Shown here piece after piece: positions 44,100-54,145 of a stretch of 64,000 bases of DNA (its first letter is position 1; each line of letters opens with the position of its first letter). A model generated the notes under the pieces. The model ran no database searches, had not been told where the DNA came from, and worked only from the letters and a program-made list of their open reading frames with translations. The DNA lies in the NCBI GenBank assembly GCA_947579665.1, contig CANPUZ010000049.1:248001-312000 (forward strand), written 5' to 3'. The stretch is from Sympetrum striolatum (Eukaryota; Arthropoda; Insecta; Odonata; Libellulidae). Position numbers and translations under genes: made by a program.

Positions 44100-45530
44100 C
44101 ATGATTTCATTCTTTTACGATTAATTCACGCATTCAATACGATTAAATTACACTTCAATCATGCTTCTAACACACTGTAGCATATTAAGCGGTGATATTC
44201 AATGCTTTTTGTAAGTTGAGGAAGCAGGGGATGACGGGGCGGAATGAAGTTCGTCGTTTTTCGGTGTTAAATAGATTTTACTTATTAGCGGCAATGAGCA
44301 TAAATAGACATACATGTTACTTACCAACTACGGCATCCATGTTGGTCTGGTTTTCTCGAGCGTTGTTGTGCGAGGTTTCCGTTGTGAGATTTTTTTACTA
44401 TCGAATTTGAACTATTGAGGTTTTTGTAACCAAGGAAAGGTATACATACCTGATACCTTTAAGATATAGTTAGTGAATTCTTAAAGTGCGTATAATTGTT
44501 TTTGGTTACTTGTTTTAAACGTTTGTATACGTTTCTTCAAAGAATGACTTTACTTGCGGGTAGTACCATCCGCAACGTTGTTAGCTATTATCAATTTCTC
44601 AGATATATTTCTTAAGAGACTACTCCAACTCTATCTGTTCGCAAACCCGACGCAACGTTTGCTGTAAGAGCCTTGGGATTTTAAAAAGTAGCTGATGAGG
44701 CTGTCCTAGAGTTTGAATTTCGCGAATGGGCTTACGAAAAGGACACATTCATTTAAGACTGTAGTTAAACCTTTATAGCAACTTAAAACAAGAGAAATAT
44801 AGAGGAGCCTTATCTTTTACTTGTTTTAATTGCTTTTGTAGTTACTTATCTTTACCACCCCATTCTGTAGCCGGGGTACAACAGGCAAAAGGACAACTTT
44901 TCTTATAAATAAAATAAAACTATTGGCCTTACGTTTTCTTACGATATAATTGTATTTTTGTAATTACAAAACTACAATGTGTTCACAGAAAAAATGCAGC
45001 TTCCTCATTAACCCTTTTGTGCCTTCAAAACGTATTTTCAACTAGGTTCCTTGTTCTTCCCCGGGTTCCCTAGAATTATTGCAGCGAATGTTTAGCAGAG
45101 AAAAGTCACTTCAACGTCCGTAACTATACAAAGCACTGCAAGCAAATTCATTGTGCACTCACAATTTTCATGAATAATCTCATTTATGAGGACAAATAGT
45201 ATTTGACTAAAGCCGTCAAAATAAAACCGGAAATTGATGCTCATTTCACAGCTTCAATAAAGTCTTTGAGCACTTTCTGAAAATGAGATCTTAGAATGGT
45301 TAAATCGATGATAACTATATATAAGGAGATCTAATAAGCTATAGTTTCCACAAAGTATTTGCAAATGAATAATTTTAGCAACTGAATAGCTAAATATCTG
45401 TAAATAAATGTTGCAAACCAAAACCATAGCAAAGATAAAAAGGAAAGGTGTTTAAGACAATACACAAAAAAGTATACGAAGAGTGTTGGTAGATTGTTAA
45501 GCAGGTTTTGTGGGAGAAAAAAGAGTATGA
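44100..45530. other. No supported feature; possible first intron
   Basis: AT-rich. If the promoter at 43.9 kb is real this is the start of its first intron. No acceptor or exon stands out. Confidence 0.3.
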
Positions 45531-45532
45531 CA

Positions 45533-45850
45533 TACAGGGTGTCCGTGATAAACATATAATAACACAAAATGTGATAACTTGAGAAGTAATTGAGATATTT
45601 ATCAGCAGTTTGCTTCTACTTGTCACTCAAAATGCTTTCTATATTTGCTTGATTATGGCGCACCATTATTCAACAAATGTATGGAATTTCTTTTGATAAT
45701 CAGTTCCCAGATCGCTTGATTGGTAGTCCATCGATTGCCACTTGAAATCCAGACACGAGGCCACTTTTCTGTGGGTGTTTATCCAGAATCAAGTGTCACA
45801 GACACCAGTTGGTGATCTACCAGAACTGTGTCATTGAATTTCTTCATTTA
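45533..45850 (-). mobile_element. Possible DNA transposon 3' end
   Basis: ACAGGGTGTCCGTGATAAAC at 45534 is a common outer end of insect DNA transposons. On the minus strand the sequence before it is loosely like the end of a transposase gene, in broken frames. No catalytic motif is visible, so the family is unassigned. Confidence 0.3.
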
Positions 45851-46129
45851 TTGTAAATGTAACGCCTGCAAAACACTTGGAGGGAGTAAAATACGGATTA
45901 GATGTCTTCCTAATGGTGCACACAGGTGTATTACCATACTTCTAGAAACAAACCGCGAATAAATATCTTAATTAACTCTAAAGTTATTACATTTTGTAAT
46001 TTAAACGTTTAAACTTGACATCATGTATTTTCAATTATAAATATTTGCAGTTTTTGAGCTTTCCTAGAATCGGAGGTGACTCGAATTCAAGTGCGTCTAA
46101 TATTTGAAATTGCCATCACTTCATTTTAA

Positions 46130-46340
46130 TGAAATTTTTTCAGAGAAAAGTTACTTAAACAACAACTTCTTAAGATGCAACTGAGCTTCAGGACAAACGA
46201 CATTCCTTTGATAAGCACACATTTCTGTACAATTGGCGTCTTGACGAATTTCGGAAAACTAAGAAACCATTTTCCCTGATTCAATCGAAGTATATCGTTA
46301 ATATTGAGCGACAAACAAGAAATATTTGTATTAAATTGCA
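46130..46340. repeat. Family C copy
   Basis: CCATTTTCCCTGATTCAATC and TTAATATTGAGCGACAAACA correspond to CCATTTTCCTTGATTCAAAC and TTAATATTAAGCAATATATA at 49340-49400. The two ~200-bp stretches align with many differences. Confidence 0.4.
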
Positions 46341-46950
46341 ATTAAATTACTCCGCAGATATTGAGAAATCATCACGAAATCCACAAAACGATTACGACTT
46401 CACTTCTACAAATATCACATTTTTAAGAACTTTAAGTAGACCTTTAACAATTATGGTGAACAGGTTTGAGGATTCAACTCCACTTTTTTCCGCTTTCGTA
46501 GCACGGTTCTTTAAAATTTTAATCGTCATAAAAAAAAGAAATACCGTTTACGTTGTAGAACGCCATTTCGAAAGTGATTCGAATTTTGTTAGAATTTTAC
46601 GTGTGTCAAACCGAAAACTACTATAATATCATCTTAAAGAGGCAATAGATCAAATTCACTTCCTGTAAAAACCATTTACAACACTTTGCGATGACTATTT
46701 TTCGATATTATTCATTAAAACTGTAAATATAAGTGACGTAACAAATTATCCTCAAAAACATTCACGATTTCACAATAACACACATTATCGTCAAATTTTA
46801 ACCTTCAACTTAAAGATAAACAACACTTGCTCCAATACTCTGCGAGATTGCGACACAAAAACCGTTCCTAAAGTTGGGCTACACAAATTGTGCTAATCTC
46901 TATAATATGTATGAGTTAAAGTTGCTTATGAAAGCAATATGAAATGTATT
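46341..46950. other. No supported feature
   Basis: A 96-codon plus frame at 46336-46626 is AT-rich and unrecognised; nothing else is seen. Confidence 0.35.
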
Positions 46951-47385
46951 TATAATCTTTATTCACATGCCAAGTTCCAAGTTTCTATATTAATGGGAAG
47001 CGATTCAAAAAAAATTTAAAATCGTAGCGATTTCTAATTTTAGAGACGCCTGGTGTCAAACCCAGAACCTATTGGCAGCTCTTCATCCACATTATGACTT
47101 GTTAGGACCTGATCTTATTTAATGCATAGTTTGTAGACGATATCATGCCGGGAAGTATATAAAATTGGTTTCCTTTATCTCCCTAAGAAATGCATTGAGG
47201 AATGTAAATGGCTCTCTGGAATCGAACCAAGGACATTCAGACAAACGTACAATAGCGTTCATAGAATAGATTCACTATCTCTATGTACATGCCGAGTTTT
47301 AAGTTTCTATGTCATCGGGAAGGCATTTTTTTATCTTTAAAATCGTCGCAATACATTTTAAATGAGAGAAATACTAAGCTAGGAA
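46950..47385 (-). repeat. Family B copy, two consecutive halves
   Basis: Inverted relative to 1-948. GGCGTCTCTAAAATTAG after the box CTGGGTTTGACACCAGGC (minus strand, about 47047-47064) and the box CCTTGGTTCGATTCC (47218-47232) are the two T-arm-like motifs. AATGTAAATGGCTCTCTGGA matches AATGTAAATGTCGCACCGGC at 53509. Confidence 0.65.
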
Positions 47386-47890
47386 GAAGGCAATATTGCA
47401 GGCCTTTTCTTTAGGCGATTGGGTATTGTAACAATGCCTTCAGCATATATTTATGCTTCTGCTGTTTATATTGATTCAAACTTATAAAACGTCTAGCAAG
47501 AAAGCGCTAAACATGATCACGAAACTAGAGGAAGGTTGTCCTCCAACGCACAGAATGACCATAACAGCCAGGAGCTTCGAGGCAATGGCTCGTAAAGGCT
47601 CACTATTTTAAATAACTTTAAAAAATTTGCTTGGTAAAACATATTATAGTGTAGATGAATTCATTAATGAAAATAATACATACCTGTGTATTCGCGTTTT
47701 CTTTTGTATAGCATCTGAATGAATTGTAATGATGTTATGTCATGTATGTCAGTGTTTTTCCATTTACGCTATGCATTGCTTAGCAATGGAATACATTTAT
47801 TTGTTTTTATGGTCCAGTAAAATTATTATTATTATTATAATTATTATTAAAATACAACAAGCATTGTTCACTAAGATTACACAAAATCAT
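47386..47890. other. No supported gene; (ATT)n tract at 47822-47850
   Basis: A short ATT microsatellite lies at 47822-47850, immediately before a LINE fragment; such runs are often LINE tails or target sites. Confidence 0.5.
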
Positions 47891-47894
47891 TCGA

Positions 47895-48130
47895 CACAAT
47901 CTGGGATTCAGCGCTCATTCACAGACTCCAACTAACTAATAATATACAAAGGTTTTCACATGGCGGAGCAATGCAAAGAAGAATACAGGGAACATTATCC
48001 AACAAATACAACAGGCGTACCACAAGGAGCAGTATTAAGCCAAACACTTCGGACAAATGGAAAGTCAAGCCATCGAAGAGCGCCTACTATCGCCGAGACG
48101 GCTACTCAGTATCACGAAAAACCCTTTTTC
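47895..48130 (+). pseudogene. LINE reverse transcriptase scrap
   Basis: Broken frames give FDTIWDSALIHRLQLTN (motif A end, about 47897) and TNTTGVPQGAVLSQTL (motif B, 48008-48055), then KWKVKPSKSA. The spacing is far shorter than in a complete reverse transcriptase, so two internal deletions are likely. It is Jockey/CR1-like; no start, end or YADD box is present. Confidence 0.65.
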
Positions 48131-48199
48131 GAAATTCCAAATTTCAAGTCGATAAAAAGTTCTCACTAGGGTTACAAATTTACTCGAAAAAATTTTAAT

Positions 48200-49249
48200 C
48201 AAATCGAAAAATATTTAGGTCTCCCGCAAAGGGCCCACAGTTTGATTTTTCTTTTCTAAAACGTAGATTTTTATATTTTTTAAAGCAAATACAAAGCAAA
48301 TTTTGGTTTCCAAGTAAAAAAACCTTAATATTTTATTAAATACACATATTTTTCAAATTGCAACCCATCCATTTGATTATTTTCGATTATTTTATTTATG
48401 GAATAGGAATTGTACAGGGATTTGAAAAGGCGTTAATGTTACACGAGAGAGATAATTTTTTATACTGTTAATTAACATTCTAAACTTTATATTTTTGTCC
48501 TTGAAAACAAAATTAAACACGTCATTTCCGCTGAGCGAAGTTTATTAGTTTGCATACCCTCCAGGATACTTCCATATGATACCTTGACACATTCATCGTC
48601 ACTCATGATAGAGGTCGATCAATAAAAGGTCGAAAATCGACATTTAACGCTGATTTTCCCGTTAAAGCTACCCTAAGACGAGTTTTATTTCGTGCATAGC
48701 TTTATATTTACTCATTTTTCTTTCAATGTAATGTACCATTGGTCTAGCTTACACTTTAGTAAGTAGTTTAAAGCAAACCGTGTGTCTTTATCACCATTGG
48801 ATACAGAGATATACCGTTCAATATGATGCGAGGTCGAAAATCCAAGATGGCGACTTTTTTTTGAATATTTCGGCATGTTGCCCGATTGGGTTTTTTTGGG
48901 ATTTTGCTTTTGGCTGTTCAAAGAACATCTCCATCAATTTTCAGCTCGTTAAACCAAAAAAGATAAGTTGAGCCCTTTCTTGCCTAAAATGCCTCCGCTA
49001 TGAGTGACGCTGTGAGCGCATGCGAGGGGCGTGAGTCTTCCTTTCTTTCAATGAAGGCGGACAACAGTTGTCAAATCACATATATTTATCCAAAAAAATA
49101 TTTGTTTTAACCGAACTAGAATTGTTTTGCAATTTTAAAGTTTCTTGCCGAAATTTCGAGGCAAAAATTCTCACAAAAGATAGTATATGATTAGGAAAGA
49201 CAATTATATCTGTAATGCGGGTGTCCCACTTTTGCCGGGTTTTACATTT
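48200..49249. other. No supported gene
   Basis: 48530-49030 is a more complex stretch (GAGGTCGAAAATCCAAGATG, GGCATGTTGCCCGATTGG) that reads like part of an old transposon, with no termini or frames. The rest is AT-rich. Confidence 0.3.
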
Positions 49250-49480
49250 CTACCAGAAAAAAAGACAAAACGACCCACCCCAACCAAGATCCGTAAGATT
49301 TTTGTATATTTTGTGAATTTTGGCGAATTTTGTAGAACTGAGAATCCATTTTCCTTGATTCAAACCTACTAAATCTTTAATATTAAGCAATATATATACT
49401 TCTTTGCCAATGAAATACTTTGGAAACATAGAGAGAGGAAAAACGCAAAAATTGGCATTTTTCAAAAAAATTTAGAAGTT
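49250..49480. repeat. Family C copy
   Basis: Partner of 46130-46340; see that entry for the shared blocks. Confidence 0.4.
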
Positions 49481-51470
49481 TGACTAAAATTCGCAGCCAC
49501 AGGACATAATCCGATCGAGTTGTAATTGTTCATATGTTACAAGTACCACCAATTACAAACTTTAAACACTGGCCGTAGACGGAAAAAAGTTATTTTGATC
49601 TACCCTATTGTTCAGTGATCGTGTGACCATGACCGAGTCGAGAACTACCGCGAATCCACCGGGTTTTGATTTGCTTCGTCTCAGATGGGGTAGGGGAACG
49701 ACGCTGACGCCTAATGGATATCATATTACAGAAAATAAGTTGCTCTTTAAAATTGTGTACGACGTGCACCATTATAATCGTGGATCATTGTAAGGAAAAA
49801 CCTCAAAGTCAAGATCTGTACTATTTTTGGTCCGACATTAACCTAAAATAAAATAGCAATTTCGTCTCCTTGTTGTTACATCTGATTTCAATTAACATGG
49901 ATGAATTCATATTATGAGGTTTTATGGAGCGTACTATTATACGAGGTTATTACATTTTTGCTGTAAATTATGAGGAATTATATTAAATATCATGTTTTTT
50001 TAAATAAATATTAGCTTTGCGTAACATTTCCTATGAAAGAAGTAAGTTGTTGGGAAATTCCTTCACTTATTCGCGGCCAGTTGTCCCATCCCGAGGGACT
50101 AGGATGCCGTTTCATCAGCTTCACACTAATTGTCCTTTCTCGGAGTTAATGGGCGCCATTTCTTATCTTTTGCTATAATATTGTTAATTATTATATTCAT
50201 TTTGAATTAAGGTTTCACCAAGTATTACAGCTGCATTGCATTAATATTTGCGTATTTAATGTTTTACATTTGTTGAAACTTGTATACCTATCCTTGTAAT
50301 TTATTTATATTTTCCCAGCAATTATTATTAAATGTTTTAATTGTTAAAATTTTTAACATTTATAGTTTTTTGCCAACTTTGAAACTAATTTAATGTGAGA
50401 CTTTTTAATATTTCTGAGCATATCAGTCCTAAATTACAACGTTATCTTTTGCTTGTTTGCCAGTTGGTAATTTTTGTTTAATCTTCCCATTTAAAAGTTA
50501 TTATTCTTTACATATTGTGGCGTGATGGGAATTCACCAGTGAATTTTCAACACAATTCATATCTATCAGTTTTGTTTATCAATATTTCATCTAAGTTTTG
50601 TTTATTTGTTTAGTATTATTGTGAATTGAATCAATACAAATTTATTTAACATTATAAATTAAATTATTTATGATTTTATTCGATGGATGTATTTCATAAC
50701 TTTATTAAAAAATTATTACGCACATGAAATTAAAGCAAATTAGGAATTCTCTTTTGTGTTGTTTATCCTTAAATAGAAACTTCAATACTTTACTTTAGCA
50801 TCTCAAGAAATGTATTATTTGATCCGAATAAACTGCATGATATGAGAGCACACATCAGTTTTGAGTCTCAGCCTTGAAATTGAATAGCCTCTCCCATTCC
50901 CATCCTCGAAGGGTCCCTATAATCCCAGTTACAACCTCTGCGGCCATGTAATTTAAACAGTGGACAATAAAATGAACGGAAAAACTGGAGGCAAATAGGA
51001 CAAAAGAGAGGCAAACCATTACTAAGTGGTCCGTGCTCAGCACGAAAAATAAGAAGAGGGAATAAAGTTTAGGATTTCATTCCGTTGGACTATGAGTTTC
51101 CTAGAATATCAAAGCAGCCATTGCCAGTGAAATTGTACGGAATATTTGCCTGTTGTCGAGTGTGGATGTGCATTCTTTAGCTGCAGTCTTCCAGTATACG
51201 AACCGCCGTTGAACACTGTTCCAGTCTTTGTGTCATTCTGCTTTACTGCTTCTCCTGAAGCATTATTTTGGTTTCCTTTATTGAGTAGGACATTTTATTG
51301 ATAAAGTTTAGTTTCACCTTCATTTGAATTCTTTTTGTAATTAATATTATGGTACGTTTTGATGATAGTTATGGTTGACTTTTAAATTTTGATTTTCTAT
51401 CGGATTCGATTGTATTGATGGATTCGTCAATTTCTAATGTTATTCGCACTTTTAATAATCATGTTATATT
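49481..51470. other. AT-rich, no supported gene
   Basis: Open frames at 49608-49793 and 50855-51043 are unrecognised; the second, on the minus strand, contains a hydrophobic MVCLSFVLFASSFSVHFIV start that could be a signal peptide but has no other support. 51100-51300 is balanced in composition and may be the leader of the piggyBac-like gene. Confidence 0.35.
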
Positions 51471-51516
51471 CAAATTTCAGGTTAATATTGACATAAAATA
51501 GTCACCGAGAAAAAAG

Positions 51517-52390
51517 ATGGAAGGAGGTGGAAAAAGGACTATTTCAAAGAAAGATTTGGAAGAAGCTTCATCTTCAAGTACATCTCCAAAACGTCGGAAA
51601 CAAGAGGAAGCTCCCGAAGATTCAGACATTAAAGTAGAAGGCGGTAACAGCAGTGGTGAAGATGAGGAAGGTGAGCAAGCTCTCCGTTGTCCCTCCGTGT
51701 CATCAATTAAAGTGCAACGGAAAACTGACCAGAGGAATTGGATTTCAGATAAGCCGTATTCATGCGGAACTAATTTTCATGAGAAACCTGGTCTACTTGT
51801 CCCAATCCGAGGGATTTCCTTAATTTATTCTTCCATGATGCACCCTAGTGCTGCGAGAAACAAATCGAAATGAAGAAAAAATTTTCTTACGTTCGTGTTC
51901 TCCTAGTGCCAGAATAAGGGAATGGAAATAAGTCAATAGGGAAGAATTAAATGTTTTTCTTGCTTTATTATTTCACATGGGGAATATTCAAATTTCCAGA
52001 ATTACGGACTACTGGAAAAAGTCCGATTCATATAATATTCCGTTTTTTTCGCAGAATATGGGGAGGGATCGGTTTATGTTAATCCTGAGGGCCCTATATT
52101 TTGCCAAAAATCAAGCAGAAAACGAACCGCAGTCAACTGACCGACTGCATAAAATTCGACCGTCGTTGAATTTATTTCATCAAAAGATGAAAACAATTTA
52201 CTGTCCAGGAAAAAATTTAAGCTTTGATGAATCGGTGATTCTTTGGAAGGGTCGATTATTATTTCGACAGTACATAAAGGGAAAAAACAAGTTCGGTATA
52301 AAGCTTTACACGCTTACAGAACAGAATGGTTTAGTTTTGAGGTTTTCAGCGTAGTTCGGGCTAATGATTCAGAAGTTTGTGGTAATTATG
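51517..52390 (+). pseudogene. piggyBac-like transposase, truncated and frameshifted
   Basis: An acceptor-like TTCAAATTTCAG (51480) precedes an ATG at 51517. The frame starts MEGGGKRTISKKDLEEASSS, an acidic low-complexity N-terminus usual in this family, and reaches RNWISDKPYSCGTNFHEKPG. It shifts frame near 51825, continues with LVLRETNR, has a TAA at 51929-51931, then REELNVFLALLFHMGNIQIS, RDRFMLILRALYFAKN and LSFDESVILWKGRLLFRQY. The last contains the first catalytic aspartate of the DDD triad. Sequence similarity ends near 52390, so the other two aspartates and the cysteine-rich C-terminus are lost. The piggyBac ends at 41866-43018 are not linked to it. Confidence 0.8.
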
Positions 52391-52441
52391 AATAATAACA
52401 ATAGAAAATTTGGATGTTTACAATTGGAAAATTTACAAATG

Positions 52442-52592
52442 TAAATTTCTTCGGAATCGAAGAATCGGAATTTGCCTCCTCGGAAAGTTGGCCACTTGGA
52501 AGAATACGCGAATCTATAATGTCTTTGCCGTGAAATAGAATTTTATGCACGCCTGCGTACCATGAGTACTCTCTCATACAAAAATATTTCAC
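52442..52592 (-). pseudogene. Transposon-encoded protein fragment (HGK..GQLSEEA type)
   Basis: The minus strand reads REYSWYAGVHKILFHGKDII and then DSRILPSGQLSEEANSD. I recall the pattern VHKxLxHG-LPxGQLSEEA from uncharacterised proteins encoded by insect DNA transposons. It is flanked by an acceptor-like TTAACAG and a donor-like TTT|GTAAAT. It directly abuts the broken end of the piggyBac copy. The transposon superfamily is not certain. Confidence 0.4.
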
Positions 52593-52778
52593 TGTTAATT
52601 GAGAATTCGCTATTTATGCACTCTAATATGATATGGAAGCGCGTAATGAGCTTAACGGCGACACCTGTTCTTTCAGCTGACTCTTCAGCGTTGCAAAAAA
52701 TCTTTGCACAATCGCGTATTGGTGTGATCCATTAAAGATTGCAATTTTATTTCTGCGGAGGTTTCCGTAGCATTGACG

Positions 52779-53045
52779 TCACTCCGAAAGACCACTTTGT
52801 TCTGGTCTTAAGAAAAGCTTTCTCGCTCTCTTTAATGTAGTACCACTTCTTGGAGAGTAATGGCAGAGTTCTTTTACAATTGCTACTGAATCTATTTTGC
52901 CTTCTTTTCGAAGCTGTTCTTCACTCACCATCGATATCTCCTCCGGATGTTTCCAGGATGTGTTCGTTTCGCCGTCTTTTCGTTTTCGTACTGCAACTTT
53001 CAAAGTCCTTTTGTGGTCTTCCGGTTCTTCCACTTGGTCCACGAT
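52779..53045 (-). CDS. Candidate coding exon, unrecognised
   Basis: A good acceptor (TACTATTTCAG) precedes a minus-strand frame, IVDQVEEPEDHKRTLKVAVR and then KRKDGETNTSWKHPEEISM, that meets a consensus donor ATG|GTGAGT at 52929/52928. Up to there it is 117 bases, exactly 39 codons. The frame also stays open beyond the donor to a TGA at 52779 (KARK-type basic tail with LFLRPEQSGLSE). Either it is an internal exon or a terminal one. The composition is clearly coding-like; highly charged, no domain. It may belong with the fragment at 52442-52592. Confidence 0.45.
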   Translation of the reverse strand: MVDQVEEPEDHKRTLKVAVRKRKDGETNTSWKHPEEISMVSEEQLRKEGKIDSVAIVKELCHYSPRSGTTLKRARKLFLRPEQSGLSE

Positions 53046-53074
53046 CTGAAATAGTATATTACTTTATATCTATA

Positions 53075-53175
53075 TAGTATACTAGTGCCTACACATTGCC
53101 TGTATATATTGCCTATACTATCTTTGGCAAATATTTACATTTTATATATGAAGAAAGTCATGTGCTGGCCACATC
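53075..53175 (-). repeat. Family D fragment, hairpin end
   Basis: On the minus strand GATGTGGCCAGCACATGACT and TTCTTCATATATAAAATGTA match the left end of the insertion at 19870-19915. Confidence 0.65.
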
Positions 53176-53339
53176 AGATTATTCTATTGGTTGGCGCGGT
53201 TTTTTTATGGAAAATAAACCTTAGATCCAGTTAGAATGGTTCATTCCCTTCATAACTATAAACAAATTTGACCCGCTAAGACTAGTAAGAAAATTTACTT
53301 TTGTCCCTCTAAATTACGAAAATATCACAACACTGTGGG

Positions 53340-53720
53340 ACGCCGAAAAGAGCCAAAATACCTCCTACAGAGAGAAGTGGGATCCAAGTACAAACATCGA
53401 AACATAGCACGGAATAGAACGTATTTAATCCAAAGCATTGAAAGGATATCATACCGTGAACAACCTAAAACGAGATTCCATTTTCGCCCATTGCAATGGA
53501 TAGAGGAATGTAAATGTCGCACCGGCATCGAACCAAGAATCTATGGGGAAACCATAAAATTCTTATACGAAATATATTTATGATCTCTATTCACTAGCGG
53601 ATCTTACGTTTGCATATTATTGGGAAAGGGATTCAAGAAAATTCTTAAATATCGCCGCAATGTATACAAATAGGAGAATTATGCAACCACTTGCCGTCGA
53701 AATCAAGTACATTCGGTAAC
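53340..53720 (-). repeat. Family B copy
   Basis: Inverted. It contains the reverse complement of CGATGCCGGTGCGACATTTA, matching 8284-8300, and TTTATGATCTCTATTCACTA, matching 46957 and 27378. Confidence 0.65.
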
Positions 53721-53835
53721 AATATCATAGATATAAATATAAGAGAGCGCGTTTTCAGGGACCTCTGTGATTTTGAATTCCCTATCCTACCTGGATGTAC
53801 CTTAAAACATTTTTGAAATTTAATCATATTAATCA

Positions 53836-54098
53836 CTTCAACTCAGCTGTTTATTAAAGCTTGAATTTTCTGTCGTGTTTAATCATCAAGTATATTGGAT
53901 TCGAATGAATTATATCCACGTATTTGCTATCTGCCAACAATTATGAAGCATGTGTTAAGATTAAGGCTTTTGTATTGGTATTTACGAAAGATTAAACTGG
54001 AATTTCCGCTGATTTATTTTTGTAATTATTTAATAGAAATATGGAACAGATTGCTCAGTTCAATTCAGCTGTTTATTGAAGCTTGCATTTTATTCCAG
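53836..54098 (+). promoter_or_regulatory. Upstream region of the NACHT gene with a 37-bp direct repeat
   Basis: CTCAGCTGTTTATTAAAGCT (53844) and TTCAGCTGTTTATTGAAGCT (54063) belong to two 37-bp near copies 219 bp apart. The second runs into an acceptor-like ATTTTATTCCAG ending at 54098. The gene probably has a non-coding exon upstream, spliced at 54099. No TATA box stands out. Confidence 0.35.
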
Positions 54099-54145
54099 TG
54101 CCATTTCATTGTGGTGTGGACATCGTGCAGTTGGGAGTGGTTGCG

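Noticed and set aside
41866..52390. One large piggyBac element linking the 41.9-kb ends with the 51.5-kb transposase
   Set aside because: The element at 41866-43018 is closed by its own inverted end and TTAA-like site, and the transposase lies 8 kb outside it.
54083..54145. Extra 21 N-terminal residues upstream of MDAEEF
   Set aside because: That start is a TTG and lies before a splice acceptor at 54098; the first ATG in frame is at 54146.
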